DNA of 64,000 nucleotides from Chromohalobacter nigrandesensis (lineage in GTDB: Bacteria > Pseudomonadota > Gammaproteobacteria > Pseudomonadales > Halomonadaceae), in the NCBI RefSeq assembly GCF_023061285.1, contig NZ_JAKGAM010000009.1, positions 62,001 through 126,000 on the forward strand, read 5' to 3'. Of this stretch, positions 27,522 to 37,517 are shown piece by piece. The notes under the pieces were generated by a model. That model ran no database searches. It was not told the origin of the DNA and was given only the letters and a program-made list of their open reading frames with translations. Made by a program: the position numbers and the translations under genes. Positions within the stretch are counted from its first letter, which is position 1. Each line of letters starts with the position of its first letter.

Positions 27522-27553
27522 CGACGAGGCCCCGCCATGGCGGGGCCTCGTCG
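27522..27553. terminator. Strong palindromic hairpin after nudE
   Basis: A perfect 32-bp palindrome; realistically a 14-bp stem with a CATG loop (arms begin CGACGAGGCCCCGC). It lies 14 bp past the nudE stop, before the convergent small secreted protein gene. No T-run follows, so it may be a bidirectional terminator of limited strength. Confidence 0.65.
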
Positions 27554-27602
27554 TATCGCTTCCTAGCGTGACAGCGGCTCGCTCCATGAGCCTTTCAAAT
27601 GG

Positions 27603-27989
27603 TCATTCTTCGGGATCGACATCCTGCGCGGAATCGACGCCATGATTGTCTTCCGGATCATCCATGCTTTCCGGTACTGGAGCGTCATCCGCATCGGGAT
27701 CGGCGGCAGTGCCACCTTGAGCTGCGGTATCACCCTGCTCGGTATTGGCAGAGCCGGTTTCGGTGCTCAGACCTTCCTGATCACCACCGGGGATGCTGTC
27801 TTCTCCGTCGACATGACCTGCGGTTTCACCACTGGCGGTGCCACCCTCGGCCTTCATCGAACCTTCTTCGGTATTGGCCGAACCTGTCTCACTGCTGACA
27901 TCCTGCGCCGAATCGTCTTGCGCGAAAGCACCCGCCGTGGGCAGTGCCAGAAGCGCGGCGAAGGTCAGTGCGGTAAGTTGCTGTTTCAT
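27603..27989 (-). CDS. Small secreted acidic repeat protein, unknown function
   Basis: A 128-residue protein with a clear Sec signal (MKQQLTALTFAALLALPTAGAFA, cleavage after about residue 23). The mature part is almost wholly Asp, Glu, Ser, Thr, Gly and Ala, with no Cys, no aromatic residue and almost no basic residues. Two 21-residue repeats occupy 32-52 and 75-95 (TGSANTEEGSMKAEGGTA and TGSANTEQGDTAAQGGTA), and DSAQDV occurs at both ends (26-31, 119-124). It looks intrinsically disordered and periplasmic or secreted, fitting a halophile. I do not recognise the family. It is transcribed alone, convergent with nudE. Confidence 0.7.
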   Translation of the reverse strand: MKQQLTALTFAALLALPTAGAFAQDDSAQDVSSETGSANTEEGSMKAEGGTASGETAGHVDGEDSIPGGDQEGLSTETGSANTEQGDTAAQGGTAADPDADDAPVPESMDDPEDNHGVDSAQDVDPEE

Positions 27990-28161
27990 GCGAATCCTCC
28001 TTAATCCTCTACGCCTTCACATTCAGGTGAAGTGCATGGGTCGCGTGGCAAGAGGCCATCGCTTGACCTATACAAACCCTAGACAAGGTATTGGCATGAT
28101 GCAAGAAGAAACCGGCTATCCAGCGATTTTCGAGGGCCTTCCAGCAGCCTTCAGTGAAGCC

Positions 28162-29220
28162 TCAATGCGCCACAAGCTGCTCGAAGCTCCCGTTTTGCGC
28201 ACTGCGGCGTCCCGCTTCGAGCACTCGCATCACAGCCAAGGCTTCCTCCACGGGCACAGGGTTCGCCCCCTGACCGCGTATCGCATCGCGAATACCCGCA
28301 TAATAGGCTGGATAATTACCCGCCCGCGTAGGCACCTCGCGCAACTCAGGTCGCCCACTGGCGTCGTGCACATCGGCCACGGTATGCAGCCCATGCTGAT
28401 GATCCTCGCCCCACTCCGGCGTGGGTAAACGCTCGCCGCGCTTGAGCATGTCTTCTTGTGGGTCGAGCCCATGCTTGACGTAGCTACCGTGCGTGCCATG
28501 CACGGAGAAGCGTGGCGCGGGTGCCGCCATCAGGCTGCCAGCATGCAGGATGACCCGCCGCTGACCGTAGCGGAGCACGGCGTGGAAATAATCGTCGACC
28601 TGCGCACCATCACGCTGAGAAGCCTGATCGAGGAATATCGCCTCGGGCATGCCGAACAGCACCAATGCCTGATCGATGAGATGCGGGCCCAGGTCGTACC
28701 AGATCCCGCCACCCGGGGCGTTGGACTCACGCCAGCGCGTCTTGACCTCGGGACGGTAACGGTCGAAGTGCGATTCGAAATACGCGATGCGTCCCAGATC
28801 GCCACGCTCGAGTAGATCCCGCACGGTCAGGAAATCCGCATCCCAGCGCCGATTGTGGAAGACGGAAAGCAGCTTGCCCGCCCGCGAGGCTTGTTCGGTC
28901 AGTGATTCGGCTTCCTCGAGGGTGACCGTGAAGGGCTTGTCGATCACCACATGCTTACCGGCGGCCAGAGCGGCACTCGCCAGATCGTAGTGCGTATCGT
29001 TGGGGGTGGGAATCACTACCAGATCGAGATCGTCACGCGCGAAGAGCGCGGCCGCACTGGCTTCGACCTCGACCTGCAACCAATCGGCCGTCACCTTGGC
29101 AGCATCGCTGCTGGAAACCGCCCGCAAGGTCATGCCGTCATCCGCCATCAACAGCGGTGCATGAAACGTCTTGCTGGCGAAGCCGTAACCCACCAGTCCC
29201 ACATTGATTTTATCGGTCAT
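28162..29220 (-). CDS. Gfo/Idh/MocA family oxidoreductase (YdgJ-like)
   Basis: A 352-residue NAD(P)-dependent dehydrogenase. The Rossmann motif VGLVGYGFASKTFHAPLL is at 7-24. The signature VIDKPFTVTLEEAESL (catalytic Lys in DKPF) is at about 92-107, and the C-terminal beta-sheet domain includes GGGIWYDLGPHLIDQAL. It most resembles the YdgJ/YhhX subgroup, whose sugar or polyol substrates are mostly undefined. It is monocistronic. The 450 bp upstream separates it from acn. Confidence 0.88.
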   Translation of the reverse strand: MTDKINVGLVGYGFASKTFHAPLLMADDGMTLRAVSSSDAAKVTADWLQVEVEASAAALFARDDLDLVVIPTPNDTHYDLASAALAAGKHVVIDKPFTVTLEEAESLTEQASRAGKLLSVFHNRRWDADFLTVRDLLERGDLGRIAYFESHFDRYRPEVKTRWRESNAPGGGIWYDLGPHLIDQALVLFGMPEAIFLDQASQRDGAQVDDYFHAVLRYGQRRVILHAGSLMAAPAPRFSVHGTHGSYVKHGLDPQEDMLKRGERLPTPEWGEDHQHGLHTVADVHDASGRPELREVPTRAGNYPAYYAGIRDAIRGQGANPVPVEEALAVMRVLEAGRRSAQNGSFEQLVAH

Positions 29221-29670
29221 GCGTGGTCGCCTTCTGATCCTGCACTGTCGGTCCTGACATCATATCCGGGACGACGGGCTGATACCCACCGGTAGCGCAG
29301 TGACAGAGTGTCACCAAAACCTCGGCGATTTGACCTACGCGCGCCATACTGAAAGATGGTGCTCACTCATTCCGCCACGCTACAGGGGGAGACATCATGT
29401 GTTGTTCGGAAGAGAGTCTCGAGCTGCTATCAGGCACATGATGGTACATCATCGAGCAATGGCTAATGATGGACGATGCCGCTCAGGCTTGGCAACTTGC
29501 CGCCTGAACCCACGTACCGCCTATTTCGAGGCTCACCCCAATCTTTTGGAGTGGGCCTTGTCTTGCGATGACCTTCCCGTCACTGGCAAAGGTAGCATGC
29601 GCAGTCCGTGAAGCAGTCGATGTCTGTCCTACACTGAGGGAAGCAAACTTCGCCAACACGGAAGCCAAGC
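29221..29670. other. 450-bp intergenic region upstream of aconitase
   Basis: A gene-poor stretch between divergent genes. It contains one very short open frame with an unusually good ribosome site (listed separately) and a small inverted repeat ATGATG-GTA-CATCAT at 29438-29452. I see no tRNA, no strong intrinsic terminator and no complete sigma-70 promoter that I would trust. Confidence 0.6.
29397..29441 (+). CDS. Possible 14-residue leader or small peptide (MCCSEESLELLSGT)
   Basis: ATG at 29397 preceded by AGGGGGAG with ideal spacing, then 13 codons and TGA. It lies 230 bp before acn on the same strand. The ribosome site is better than most in this window, and the peptide starts with a Cys-Cys pair after Met. 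This may be chance. If translated it could be a regulatory leader for acn. No similarity is known to me. Confidence 0.25.
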   Translation: MCCSEESLELLSGT

Positions 29671-31614
29671 ATGAATCAGACACCCCGTAACGTTACCCAG
29701 AAACTGATCGCCTCGCACCTCGTCAGCGGCGACATGACGCCGGGGGCAGCTATCGGCCTGACAATCGACCAGACCCTCACCCAGGATGCCACCGGCACCA
29801 TGGTGATGCTGGAGCTGGAAGCCATGGCGCTCGACCGCGTCAAGACGGAAGTCTCCGCTCAGTACGTCGACCACAACCTGATCCAGGAAGACAACAAGAA
29901 CCCGGACGACCATCGTTTTCTGCAAACCTCGGCGGAACGTCTAGGCGTGTGGTTTTCACGTCCGGGCAATGGCGTCAGCCACCCCACACACCAGCAACGC
30001 TTCGGCAAGCCCGGCAAGACCCTGTTGGGGTCCGATAGCCATACCCCGGCTGCCGGTTCGCTGGGCATGCTGGCGATCGGCGCTGGCGGCATCGACGTCG
30101 CCATGGCGATGGCCGGCGAACCCTTTCATACGCGCATGCCGGAGGTCTGGGGCGTGCGCCTCGACGGTCGCCTGCCCGACTGGGTCAGCGCCAAGGACGT
30201 GATTCTCGAGATGCTGCGCCGCCATGGCGTCAGTGGCGGTGTGGGGCGCATCATCGAATATTACGGGCCCGGCCTTGCGCATCTTTCCGCGATGGACCGA
30301 CATGTCATCGCCAATATGGGCGCAGAACTCGGCGCCACCACCAGCGTGTTCCCCTCCGACGCGGCGGTGAAGGCATTCCTCACCGCCGAGGGGCGCAGCG
30401 AGGATTGGCACGAACTGCTGCCGGATGACGGCTGTGGCTACGATCGCCACGAGACCATCGATCTCTCGCAGCTCGAGCCACTGATTGCCAAACCCTCGAG
30501 CCCCGGTAATGTCGTGCCTGTACGCGAGGTGGCCGGCGAGCCATTGTCGCAGGCGTATGTCGGCTCCTCGGCCAACCCCGGCTATCGCGATTTCGCCATC
30601 GTCGCTGCCATGCTCAAGGAGCAGACCATCGACGACAACGTCTCGCTGGAGATCAATCCCACCTCGCGCTCGATTCTCGAAACGCTGACCCGCGACGGCC
30701 ATCTGCTCAGCTTGCTCGGCGCCGGTGCCCGCCTGCATCAGGCCGGCTGCAATGGCTGTATCGGCATGGGGCAAGCGCCGGCCAACGACACCAACAGCCT
30801 GCGCACGGTGCCGCGCAACTTCCCCGGACGCTCGGGCACGCGCGAAGACCGCGTCTTCCTGTGCAGCCCGGAAACCGCCGCAGCCTCGGCGCTCAAGGGT
30901 GTGATCACCGATCCCCGAACGCTGGGCATGGCCTACCCTCAGGTGCAAGAGCCCGACGATCCGATCATTAACACGCGCACCCTGATCGCCCCGATGGAGG
31001 CCACCAAGGCGCGCAAGATCCACCTGATCAAGGGGCCGAACATCGAGTCGCTGCCGGATTTCGAGCCGCTCGAGACACAACTGGACCTGCCGATTCTGGT
31101 CAAGGCCGGCGACGATGTCTCCACCGACGAGATCATGCCCGCCGGCGGCGAGGTGCTACCCTATCGCTCCAACATCCCCAGGATCGCCGAGTTCTCCTTC
31201 CGTGGCGTCATCGACGGATACGCCGACCGCGCCCGCGAGACGGGCGATCATATCGTCATCGGCGGCGAGAATTACGGCCAAGGCTCGAGCCGTGAGCATG
31301 CCGCCATCGCCCCGCGCTACCTAGGGCTGCGTTTGGTCATCGCCAAGAGCTTTGCCCGTATCCACCACCAGAACCTGATCAACTTCGGCGTGCTGCCGCT
31401 GACCTTCGCCGACGGCAACGATTACGACGCGCTCGACGTCGATACCCGAATCACGTTCGACAAGCTGCAAGAAGCACTGGAAGCGGGCGGTCCCGTGACG
31501 GCAAAAGCCGAAGGCCGAACGCTGACGCTGGAACACGCCTTGACCCCACGCCAAGTCGAGATCCTGTTCAGCGGCGGCCTGATTGCCTGGATGCGCGACC
31601 AGCAGGCAGCCTGA
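29671..31614 (+). CDS. Aconitate hydratase, short (Aquifex-like) type
   Basis: A 647-residue aconitase-family enzyme, much shorter than AcnA (about 890). Order: aconitase catalytic domains 1-3 (LLGSDSHTPAAGSLGMLAIG; IGMGQAP), then the swivel domain 4 with GGENYGQGSSREHAAIAPRYLG. Cluster cysteines C360 and C363 lie in AGCNGCIGMG. Where AcnA and mitochondrial aconitase have GSCTN with the third cluster Cys, this protein has GSSAN (298-302), so that ligand is Ser; C398 (LCSPETAA) might compensate. It interconverts citrate and isocitrate, or possibly a related hydroxyacid. GGAAG precedes the ATG. It is monocistronic and convergent with ilvD. Confidence 0.9.
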   Translation: MNQTPRNVTQKLIASHLVSGDMTPGAAIGLTIDQTLTQDATGTMVMLELEAMALDRVKTEVSAQYVDHNLIQEDNKNPDDHRFLQTSAERLGVWFSRPGNGVSHPTHQQRFGKPGKTLLGSDSHTPAAGSLGMLAIGAGGIDVAMAMAGEPFHTRMPEVWGVRLDGRLPDWVSAKDVILEMLRRHGVSGGVGRIIEYYGPGLAHLSAMDRHVIANMGAELGATTSVFPSDAAVKAFLTAEGRSEDWHELLPDDGCGYDRHETIDLSQLEPLIAKPSSPGNVVPVREVAGEPLSQAYVGSSANPGYRDFAIVAAMLKEQTIDDNVSLEINPTSRSILETLTRDGHLLSLLGAGARLHQAGCNGCIGMGQAPANDTNSLRTVPRNFPGRSGTREDRVFLCSPETAAASALKGVITDPRTLGMAYPQVQEPDDPIINTRTLIAPMEATKARKIHLIKGPNIESLPDFEPLETQLDLPILVKAGDDVSTDEIMPAGGEVLPYRSNIPRIAEFSFRGVIDGYADRARETGDHIVIGGENYGQGSSREHAAIAPRYLGLRLVIAKSFARIHHQNLINFGVLPLTFADGNDYDALDVDTRITFDKLQEALEAGGPVTAKAEGRTLTLEHALTPRQVEILFSGGLIAWMRDQQAA

Positions 31615-31629
31615 CGAGACCGCCACGAG

Positions 31630-31653
31630 AAGCGGCCCACTGTGGGGCCGCTT
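31630..31653. terminator. Hairpin between convergent acn and ilvD
   Basis: A 9-bp perfect stem AAGCGGCCC/GGGCCGCTT with a 6-base loop, 16 bp after the acn stop. No T-run follows on either strand, so termination is only probable. Confidence 0.5.
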
Positions 31654-31677
31654 GGATGACACAAGGCATTCACCGTA

Positions 31678-33387
31678 TCAGTCGCCCAACGCTTCTGGCA
31701 GGTCGGTGACCGCCCCCTTGGAGGCGGAACTTACCGTCTTGGCGTACTTGGCCAGGGTGCCGCGGGTATAACGCGGTGCCGGACGCTGCCAGGCCGCGCG
31801 CCGCCGATTCATCTCGTCTTCACTAATATGCAGCGTCATTACGTCGTTCTCGGCATCGATGGTGATCTCGTCGCCATCTTCGATCAGGCCGATGGGACCG
31901 CCGACGAAAGCCTCCGGCGTGACATGACCGACCACGAAACCGTGGCTACCACCGGAGAAACGCCCGTCGGTGATCAATGCCACCTTGTCGCCCAGACCAC
32001 GTCCCATGATCGCCGAGGTCGGCGTCAGCATCTCACGCATGCCTGGGCCACCCTTGGGCCCTTCATAGCGAATGACGACGACGTCGCCGGCGACGACGGT
32101 GAGATCGTTGATCCGTGCCTGCGCTTCTTCCTCTGAGTTGAAGACCCGGGCGCGACCGGTAAAGCGCGTGCCTTCCTTGCCGGTGATCTTGGCCACCGCA
32201 CCTTCCGGTGCCAGATTGCCGTAGAGCACACGCAGGTGGGTGGAGGTTTTGACCGGCTTGTCCAGCGGCTTGATGATCGCTTGATCGAGCGGATACGGGG
32301 TCACATCGGCCAGGTTTTCGGCCAGCGTCTTACCGGTCACGGTGATGCAGTCGCCGTGCAGCAAGCCCGCGTCGAGCAGGATCTTCATCATCGGCTGAAT
32401 ACCGCCGATCGCCACCAGCTCGCTCATCATGTAGTGGCCGCTGGGACGCACGTCGGCGAGCACCGGCACGCGCTTGCCGATCCGCGTGAAATCATCGAGC
32501 GAGAGTTCCACGCCGACGGTGTTGGCCATGGCCAGCAGGTGCAGCACAGCATTGGTGGAGCCACCCAGGGCGATGACCACGGTGATAGCGTTCTCGAACG
32601 CCTGACGCGTCATGATGTCAGAAGGCTTGAGGTCCAGCTCGAGCAGCTTGAGCACGGCTTCGCCGGCGGCGCGGCAGTCGTCGTTCTTGGTCTGCGAGAC
32701 CGCTTCCTGGGCCGAGGAGTTGGGCAGACTCATGCCCAGCGCCTCGATTGCCGACGCCATGGTGTTGGCGGTGTACATGCCGCCGCAGGAACCCGGCCCG
32801 GGGATCGCCGTTTCCTCGATCTGCTTGACCTCGATCAGCGACTTGTTGCCCTGAGAATAGGCGCCCATCGCCTCGAACACCGAGACGATATCGGTATGCC
32901 CCTTGCCTGGCTGGATAGTGCCACCGTAGACGAAGATGCCGGGGCGATTGAGGCGCGCCAGGCCGATCATGCAGCCCGGCATGTTCTTGTCGCAGCCGCC
33001 GATGGCGACCACGCCATCGAAGCCCTCGCAGCCGGAGACGGCCTCGATGGAATCGGCGATGATCTCGCGCGAGGCCATCGAATACTTCATGCCCTCGGTG
33101 CCGTTGGCGATGCCATCGGAGATGGTGATGGTGTTGAACACCACGCCCTTGCCTCCGGCGGCATCGGCGCCCTCACTGGCGGCATCCGCGAGCACGTTGA
33201 TATGACTGTTGCACGGGGTGACCCGGCTCCAGGTCGAGGCGATGCCAACCTGCGGCTTCTTGAAGTCTTCGTCGGTGAAGCCCACCGCACGCAGCATCGC
33301 GCGGCTGGCCGCCTTGCCCGGGCCGTCGACCACATTGGCGGAATGGCGGCGACGGTGATCGGTGTTCTCCGGAAAATCCTGGCTCAT
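31678..33387 (-). CDS. ilvD: Dihydroxy-acid dehydratase
   Basis: A 569-residue iron-sulfur enzyme of valine, leucine, isoleucine and pantothenate synthesis, dehydrating 2,3-dihydroxy-3-methyl acids. Cluster and active-site Cys motifs are [19 protein letters not shown] and [14 protein letters not shown]. The C-terminal [18 protein letters not shown] contains the catalytic Ser region. The start [13 protein letters not shown] at 33387 has an AGGAG site; an upstream ATG at 33429 lacks one. It stands alone, away from other ilv genes. Confidence 0.96.
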   Translation of the reverse strand: MSQDFPENTDHRRRHSANVVDGPGKAASRAMLRAVGFTDEDFKKPQVGIASTWSRVTPCNSHINVLADAASEGADAAGGKGVVFNTITISDGIANGTEGMKYSMASREIIADSIEAVSGCEGFDGVVAIGGCDKNMPGCMIGLARLNRPGIFVYGGTIQPGKGHTDIVSVFEAMGAYSQGNKSLIEVKQIEETAIPGPGSCGGMYTANTMASAIEALGMSLPNSSAQEAVSQTKNDDCRAAGEAVLKLLELDLKPSDIMTRQAFENAITVVIALGGSTNAVLHLLAMANTVGVELSLDDFTRIGKRVPVLADVRPSGHYMMSELVAIGGIQPMMKILLDAGLLHGDCITVTGKTLAENLADVTPYPLDQAIIKPLDKPVKTSTHLRVLYGNLAPEGAVAKITGKEGTRFTGRARVFNSEEEAQARINDLTVVAGDVVVIRYEGPKGGPGMREMLTPTSAIMGRGLGDKVALITDGRFSGGSHGFVVGHVTPEAFVGGPIGLIEDGDEITIDAENDVMTLHISEDEMNRRRAAWQRPAPRYTRGTLAKYAKTVSSASKGAVTDLPEALGD

Positions 33388-33699
33388 CAAGTGCTCCTGT
33401 TTCGTCTGGTAGGCCCGAGGGCGAATCATGGGCGACGCATGCCGGCTGAAGAGATGCAGCGATAAAACGAACGGCTAAACGTCGGTGTCACGGTCAGATG
33501 ACAATGCGCGGGCCTCGTATTTCTTGATAAGGCGGCTCTTGTGAAGCGGCTCTTCTAGTGAAACGACCTAGATAAAGCGACTCGCCACGCCCCGCGCAGA
33601 AAGGGATCACCCATTGTAACGACGTTGGGCGCGATCGGACATCCGATCGCGCCCAATAGTGAGCACGTCAACACGGCCCTTCGAGCCGGTACTAAACGG
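33388..33699. other. 312-bp intergenic region between ilvD and lon
   Basis: The stretch contains the ilvD upstream region, a short direct repeat GCGGCTCTT at about 33533 and 33547, and a strong hairpin at 33625-33656 (listed separately). No open frame with a convincing start is present. Confidence 0.6.
33625..33656 (-). terminator. Long hairpin downstream of lon
   Basis: A perfect 15-bp inverted repeat (33625-33639 with 33642-33656, arms beginning TTGGGCGCGATC) with a 2-base centre, 44 bp past the lon stop. No T-run follows, so it may act with Rho or protect the mRNA 3' end. Confidence 0.55.
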
Positions 33700-36156
33700 C
33701 TAGCCGAAGACCACCTTGGCCACGTCCCGGTAGCGATTGGCAAAGTGCACGGTCACTCCCTTCTTGAGGTAATCGGGCAGTTCCTCGTAATCGCGACGGT
33801 TGGGCTCGGGCAGAATCAGCTCGAAGATATCGCTGCGCCGCGCGGCGATCACCTTCTCGCGAATACCGCCCACTGGCAGTACCTGACCGCTCAGCGTCAG
33901 CTCTCCGGTCATCGCCAGGGGCCGGTCGAGGGGCTGCTGCTTGGCCAGCGACAGCAGTGCCGTGGTCATCGTCACGCCGGCCGAAGGACCATCCTTGGGC
34001 GTGGCACCCTCGGGCACGTGCATGTGTACATGTGCCTCGTCGAAGAAGGTCGGATCGGCGCCGAATTCCTTGAGATGCGCCACTGTGTAGCTATAGGCGA
34101 TATTCGCCGACTCCTGCATCACATCGCCCAACTGGCCGGTGAGCTTGAAGCCGCGCGACTTCGCGTGCACGCGCGCCGCCTCGACCGGCAGTGTCGCGCC
34201 GCCCATCGAGGTCCAGGCCAGCCCGGTGACCACGCCGACGCCCTTGAGCACCTTTTCCTTGCGGAATGTCGGCGCGCCGAGAAACTCCTCGAGGTTGTTG
34301 ACCGAGATCTTGACCGTATCCTGCTCGTTCTCGAGCATCGTCACCGCCGCCTTGCGCACGATGCGATGCAGTTGCTTTTCCAACTGCCGCACCCCTGCTT
34401 CCCGGGCATAGCCTTCGATCACACGCCGGAGCGCGGCATCGGTGAGGTTGATGCGCTTCTTGGGAATGCGGTCGCGCTCGAGCAATTTGGGCCACAGATG
34501 GTGCTTGGCGATGGCCATCTTTTCCTCGGCGATGTAGCCCGACAAGCGAATCTGTTCCATGCGGTCGAGCAAGGCCGGCGGTAGCGAATCCAGGGTGTTG
34601 GCGGTGCATACGAACAACACCTTGGAAAGGTCCATGCGCACGTCAAGATAATGATCGAGGAAGTCGACGTTCTGCTCGGGGTCGAGCACTTCAAGCAGCG
34701 CCGAGGCCGGGTCACCCTGGAACGACTGGCCCATCTTGTCGACCTCGTCGAGCATGATCACCGGATTTTCGACCTCGACTTCCTTGAGCGCCTGCACCAG
34801 CTTGCCCGGCATCGCCCCGATATAGGTGCGCCGGTGACCCTTGATTTCGGCCTCGTCGCGCATGCCACCCACCGAGAAGCGATAGAACTCGCGGCCCAGC
34901 GCTTCGGCGATGGAGCGTCCCACCGACGTCTTGCCGACCCCTGGCGGGCCGACCAGCAGCAGGATGGAACCGCCGACATCGCCCTTGAAGGTGCCTTCGG
35001 CGAGAAACTCGACGATACGCTCCTTGACGTCCGTCAGACCGTCATGGTCGCGATCGAGAATCTTGCGTGCCCGAGGTAGATCGAGTTGGTCCTCGGAGGT
35101 GATCCCCCACGGCAGGGAGGTCAACCAATCCAGGTAGTTGCGGGTAGTACCGTATTCCGGAGAGCCGGTTTCGAGTACCGACAACTTGCCCAGCTCGTCC
35201 TCGATGCGTTCCATGACGCGCTCGGGCACTTCCAGGTTCTCGAGGCGTTCGCGGAACGTATCGACATCGTTCTCGCGATCGTCCTTGGAGATACCCAGTT
35301 CGCGCTGGATGACCTTGAGCTGTTCGCGCAGGAAGAACTCGCGCTGGCGGTCCTGCATCTGCGCGTTGACCTGCTCGCTGATCTCGCTTTGGAGCTGCGC
35401 TACCTCGATTTCCTTGCGTAGCAGCGGCAGTACTTTCTGCATGCGCGCCATCACCGGCAGCGTCTCGAGTACTTCCTGAAGCTCGGGCCCCTTGGCCGAG
35501 GTGATGGCCGCAGCGAAATCGGTCAGCGGCCCGGGCTCATGGGGGCTGAAGCGATTGAGATAATGCTTGAGCTCCTCGCCGTACAGCGGATTGATCGGCA
35601 GCAATTCCTTGATGCCGTTGATCATCGCCATAGCGTAGGCCCGCGCTTCCTCGTCGCTGGCCTCGATGGGTTCCTTGGGATAGGTGACCTCGACCAGGTA
35701 CGGCGGTGTCTTCGACAACCAGCGGACGATGCGAAAACGCCGCACCCCTTGGGCGATGAACTGGATCTGCTGCTCTTCGGTCTGCGAGCGATGGACCTTT
35801 ACCGCCGTGCCGATCTCCGGGAAGTCACCAGGCCCTAGCTCATCGACGCCGGAATCGCCGACGAACGCCACCCCGACGCTTTGGTGCGGCGTGTTGCCGA
35901 CCCGCTCCATGGTGTCTTCCCAGCGTTCGCGGTGGATGACCAGCGGCTGCACCTGCGCGGGAAAAAACGGCCGGTTGTGAATCGGCAGCAGGTAGAGCCG
36001 CTCAGGCAGATAGGCCTGAGTCGGCACCATCGCGCGACCTTGGGAGGTCGACTCCTGGTCGTCCTGCGTCGGGGAATTTTGCTCTTCGGCGTCTTGCCGA
36101 GCCTCTTCGAGCTCGGCATAAAAGTCCCGGGATTGATCCTGATCGCGTTCGCTCAT
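33700..36156 (-). CDS. lon: ATP-dependent endopeptidase Lon
   Basis: An 818-residue serine protease of the AAA+ class. Order: acidic N-terminal tail, Lon N-domain ([19 protein letters not shown]), AAA+ module with Walker [10 protein letters not shown] (about 400-408) and Walker [12 protein letters not shown], and the protease domain with the Ser in KDGPSAG (about 722) and Lys in GIREKVIAA. Two ATG codons overlap at 36159 and 36156; the second has better spacing from AAGGT. It degrades misfolded and regulatory proteins. The clpX/hupB neighbours typical of the main lon copy are absent, so this may be the second, AsrA-like Lon of pseudomonads. Confidence 0.95.
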   Translation of the reverse strand: MSERDQDQSRDFYAELEEARQDAEEQNSPTQDDQESTSQGRAMVPTQAYLPERLYLLPIHNRPFFPAQVQPLVIHRERWEDTMERVGNTPHQSVGVAFVGDSGVDELGPGDFPEIGTAVKVHRSQTEEQQIQFIAQGVRRFRIVRWLSKTPPYLVEVTYPKEPIEASDEEARAYAMAMINGIKELLPINPLYGEELKHYLNRFSPHEPGPLTDFAAAITSAKGPELQEVLETLPVMARMQKVLPLLRKEIEVAQLQSEISEQVNAQMQDRQREFFLREQLKVIQRELGISKDDRENDVDTFRERLENLEVPERVMERIEDELGKLSVLETGSPEYGTTRNYLDWLTSLPWGITSEDQLDLPRARKILDRDHDGLTDVKERIVEFLAEGTFKGDVGGSILLLVGPPGVGKTSVGRSIAEALGREFYRFSVGGMRDEAEIKGHRRTYIGAMPGKLVQALKEVEVENPVIMLDEVDKMGQSFQGDPASALLEVLDPEQNVDFLDHYLDVRMDLSKVLFVCTANTLDSLPPALLDRMEQIRLSGYIAEEKMAIAKHHLWPKLLERDRIPKKRINLTDAALRRVIEGYAREAGVRQLEKQLHRIVRKAAVTMLENEQDTVKISVNNLEEFLGAPTFRKEKVLKGVGVVTGLAWTSMGGATLPVEAARVHAKSRGFKLTGQLGDVMQESANIAYSYTVAHLKEFGADPTFFDEAHVHMHVPEGATPKDGPSAGVTMTTALLSLAKQQPLDRPLAMTGELTLSGQVLPVGGIREKVIAARRSDIFELILPEPNRRDYEELPDYLKKGVTVHFANRYRDVAKVVFG

Positions 36157-36247
36157 CATTCACCTTGAGAGTCGTCGGGCAAATGGCCCGTTTGCCAAGA
36201 GGAATGCGGGCGTCACCGGCGAACTTCAAGCCTACGCGGGATAATGC

Positions 36248-37489
36248 TTACCAGCGCAGCGCTCGCTCGTTGACGCGCCACTGGCCGGCATCGACGCGAA
36301 ACACCAGACGCGGCGTCTCCGGCGGAAGACCCAGATGCAAGGCCAAAAGCGCCGGCGCATCGACAAGCGTGACATGGCCATCGAGACGCTGCTGGAGGCG
36401 GCGCCAGAAATCGGGGAACGTCACCGGCGTGGCTGCCAGCGAGGCCGCATCGTCACCGTCGAGCGTCAACTCTCCGAAGGCGCGACTATCGACGCCGAAG
36501 GCCTCGCTGGTCACTTGCAAGGTTTCCAGCGTGAGTCGCGGTGAATCGTGCAGCATATCCACCACCAACGGGGTCAGCCGCGCCCACCGCGACGACACGT
36601 CGATGGAAGCCGCATCATGGCCGGTGGCGGCGCCAGCACCATCCGCGTACATGCGTTCGAACAGCGCACGCAGGGCATCGGCATCGACGCGCTCCAGCCC
36701 CAGCGACATGCGCCCCGAGGCCACCGACTGCCCCGCTACGGCGATATCCGCCACATCGCCTTCGCCGTGATAGCCGAAGGTGTCATCACCGAGACGCATA
36801 TCGGCCTCGTAGTCCAATGCATTCAGCGAAAACGGCGCGCCACCCTGCCAGGTCAGCGACGCCAGAGAGAGATCCATACTGTGATGAAAAGTTCGCTCAT
36901 CACCCCGATGGCGACCCTCGACGTCGAGCGCCCCGAGTCCGAGCGATGTCTCGCCCAGCGAGACGCGCCACGGCGCCGAACGCAAGTGGTAACGCACGTC
37001 CCCGGCTTGCCCACGCAATGCCAGCTCGCCGGCGCCGACTTCCAGCGACGCTCCCTCCCGCAGCACAGCACGTGAGGTGAACGCCGGCCATTCCAGACGC
37101 CCTTGCATATCGCCCGATAAGGTCCGGTAGGTGGCCTGCCATGTCGGGGCCGCCTCCGCCGCCAACAGCGTCTCCCCTGCATAGGTGACAACCGCCTCGC
37201 CATCGAGATGGCTGCTCAGTACGCCGTGGCGGACACCATAAGGAAGCATCACGCGCAGCGGGCTGCCTTCCGGCGCAACGGTTTCCAGACGCAGAACGCC
37301 TGAGGAATGCCACCACTCTTGTTCGACCTCATGCCGCGAGGCCTGCCAGCCCTCGCGAGCGTCCAACTGTGCGGTCAGACGCTCCAGCGCCTGTTCGCCG
37401 ACATGACTCGACCATGCCTGCGCGGCGCACCAGCCGACTCCCAGCAATAGCAGCAGAACGCCCCCGCCGATCCAGCGTTTCTTGTGCAT
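36248..37489 (-). CDS. DUF945 family protein (YdgA-like)
   Basis: A 413-residue protein with an N-terminal membrane anchor or signal (KKRWIGGGVLLLLLGVGWCAAQA) and a long periplasmic beta-rich part. The N-terminal region (AQLDAREGWQASRHEVEQEWWHSSG, in two halves) matches YdgA/YihF DUF945 proteins, whose function is unknown. AGGAGA precedes the ATG at 37489. It stands between the hybrid kinase (28 bp upstream) and lon, so it could be the last gene of the kinase transcript. Confidence 0.8.
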   Translation of the reverse strand: MHKKRWIGGGVLLLLLGVGWCAAQAWSSHVGEQALERLTAQLDAREGWQASRHEVEQEWWHSSGVLRLETVAPEGSPLRVMLPYGVRHGVLSSHLDGEAVVTYAGETLLAAEAAPTWQATYRTLSGDMQGRLEWPAFTSRAVLREGASLEVGAGELALRGQAGDVRYHLRSAPWRVSLGETSLGLGALDVEGRHRGDERTFHHSMDLSLASLTWQGGAPFSLNALDYEADMRLGDDTFGYHGEGDVADIAVAGQSVASGRMSLGLERVDADALRALFERMYADGAGAATGHDAASIDVSSRWARLTPLVVDMLHDSPRLTLETLQVTSEAFGVDSRAFGELTLDGDDAASLAATPVTFPDFWRRLQQRLDGHVTLVDAPALLALHLGLPPETPRLVFRVDAGQWRVNERALRW

Positions 37490-37517
37490 CGCGATGTCTC
37501 CTGATGAGAAGTGCCCT

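Noticed and set aside
29330-29350. TTGACC as a -35 element upstream of acn
   Set aside because: The nearest -10-like sequence CATACT is only 9 bp away, too close for a sigma-70 promoter.
29956-31080. Open frame of 374 codons opposite aconitase
   Set aside because: Shadow of the acn gene; no ribosome site or family similarity.
32236-33465. Open frame of 409 codons opposite ilvD
   Set aside because: Entirely antisense to dihydroxy-acid dehydratase, with His/Asp-rich composition and no domain pattern.
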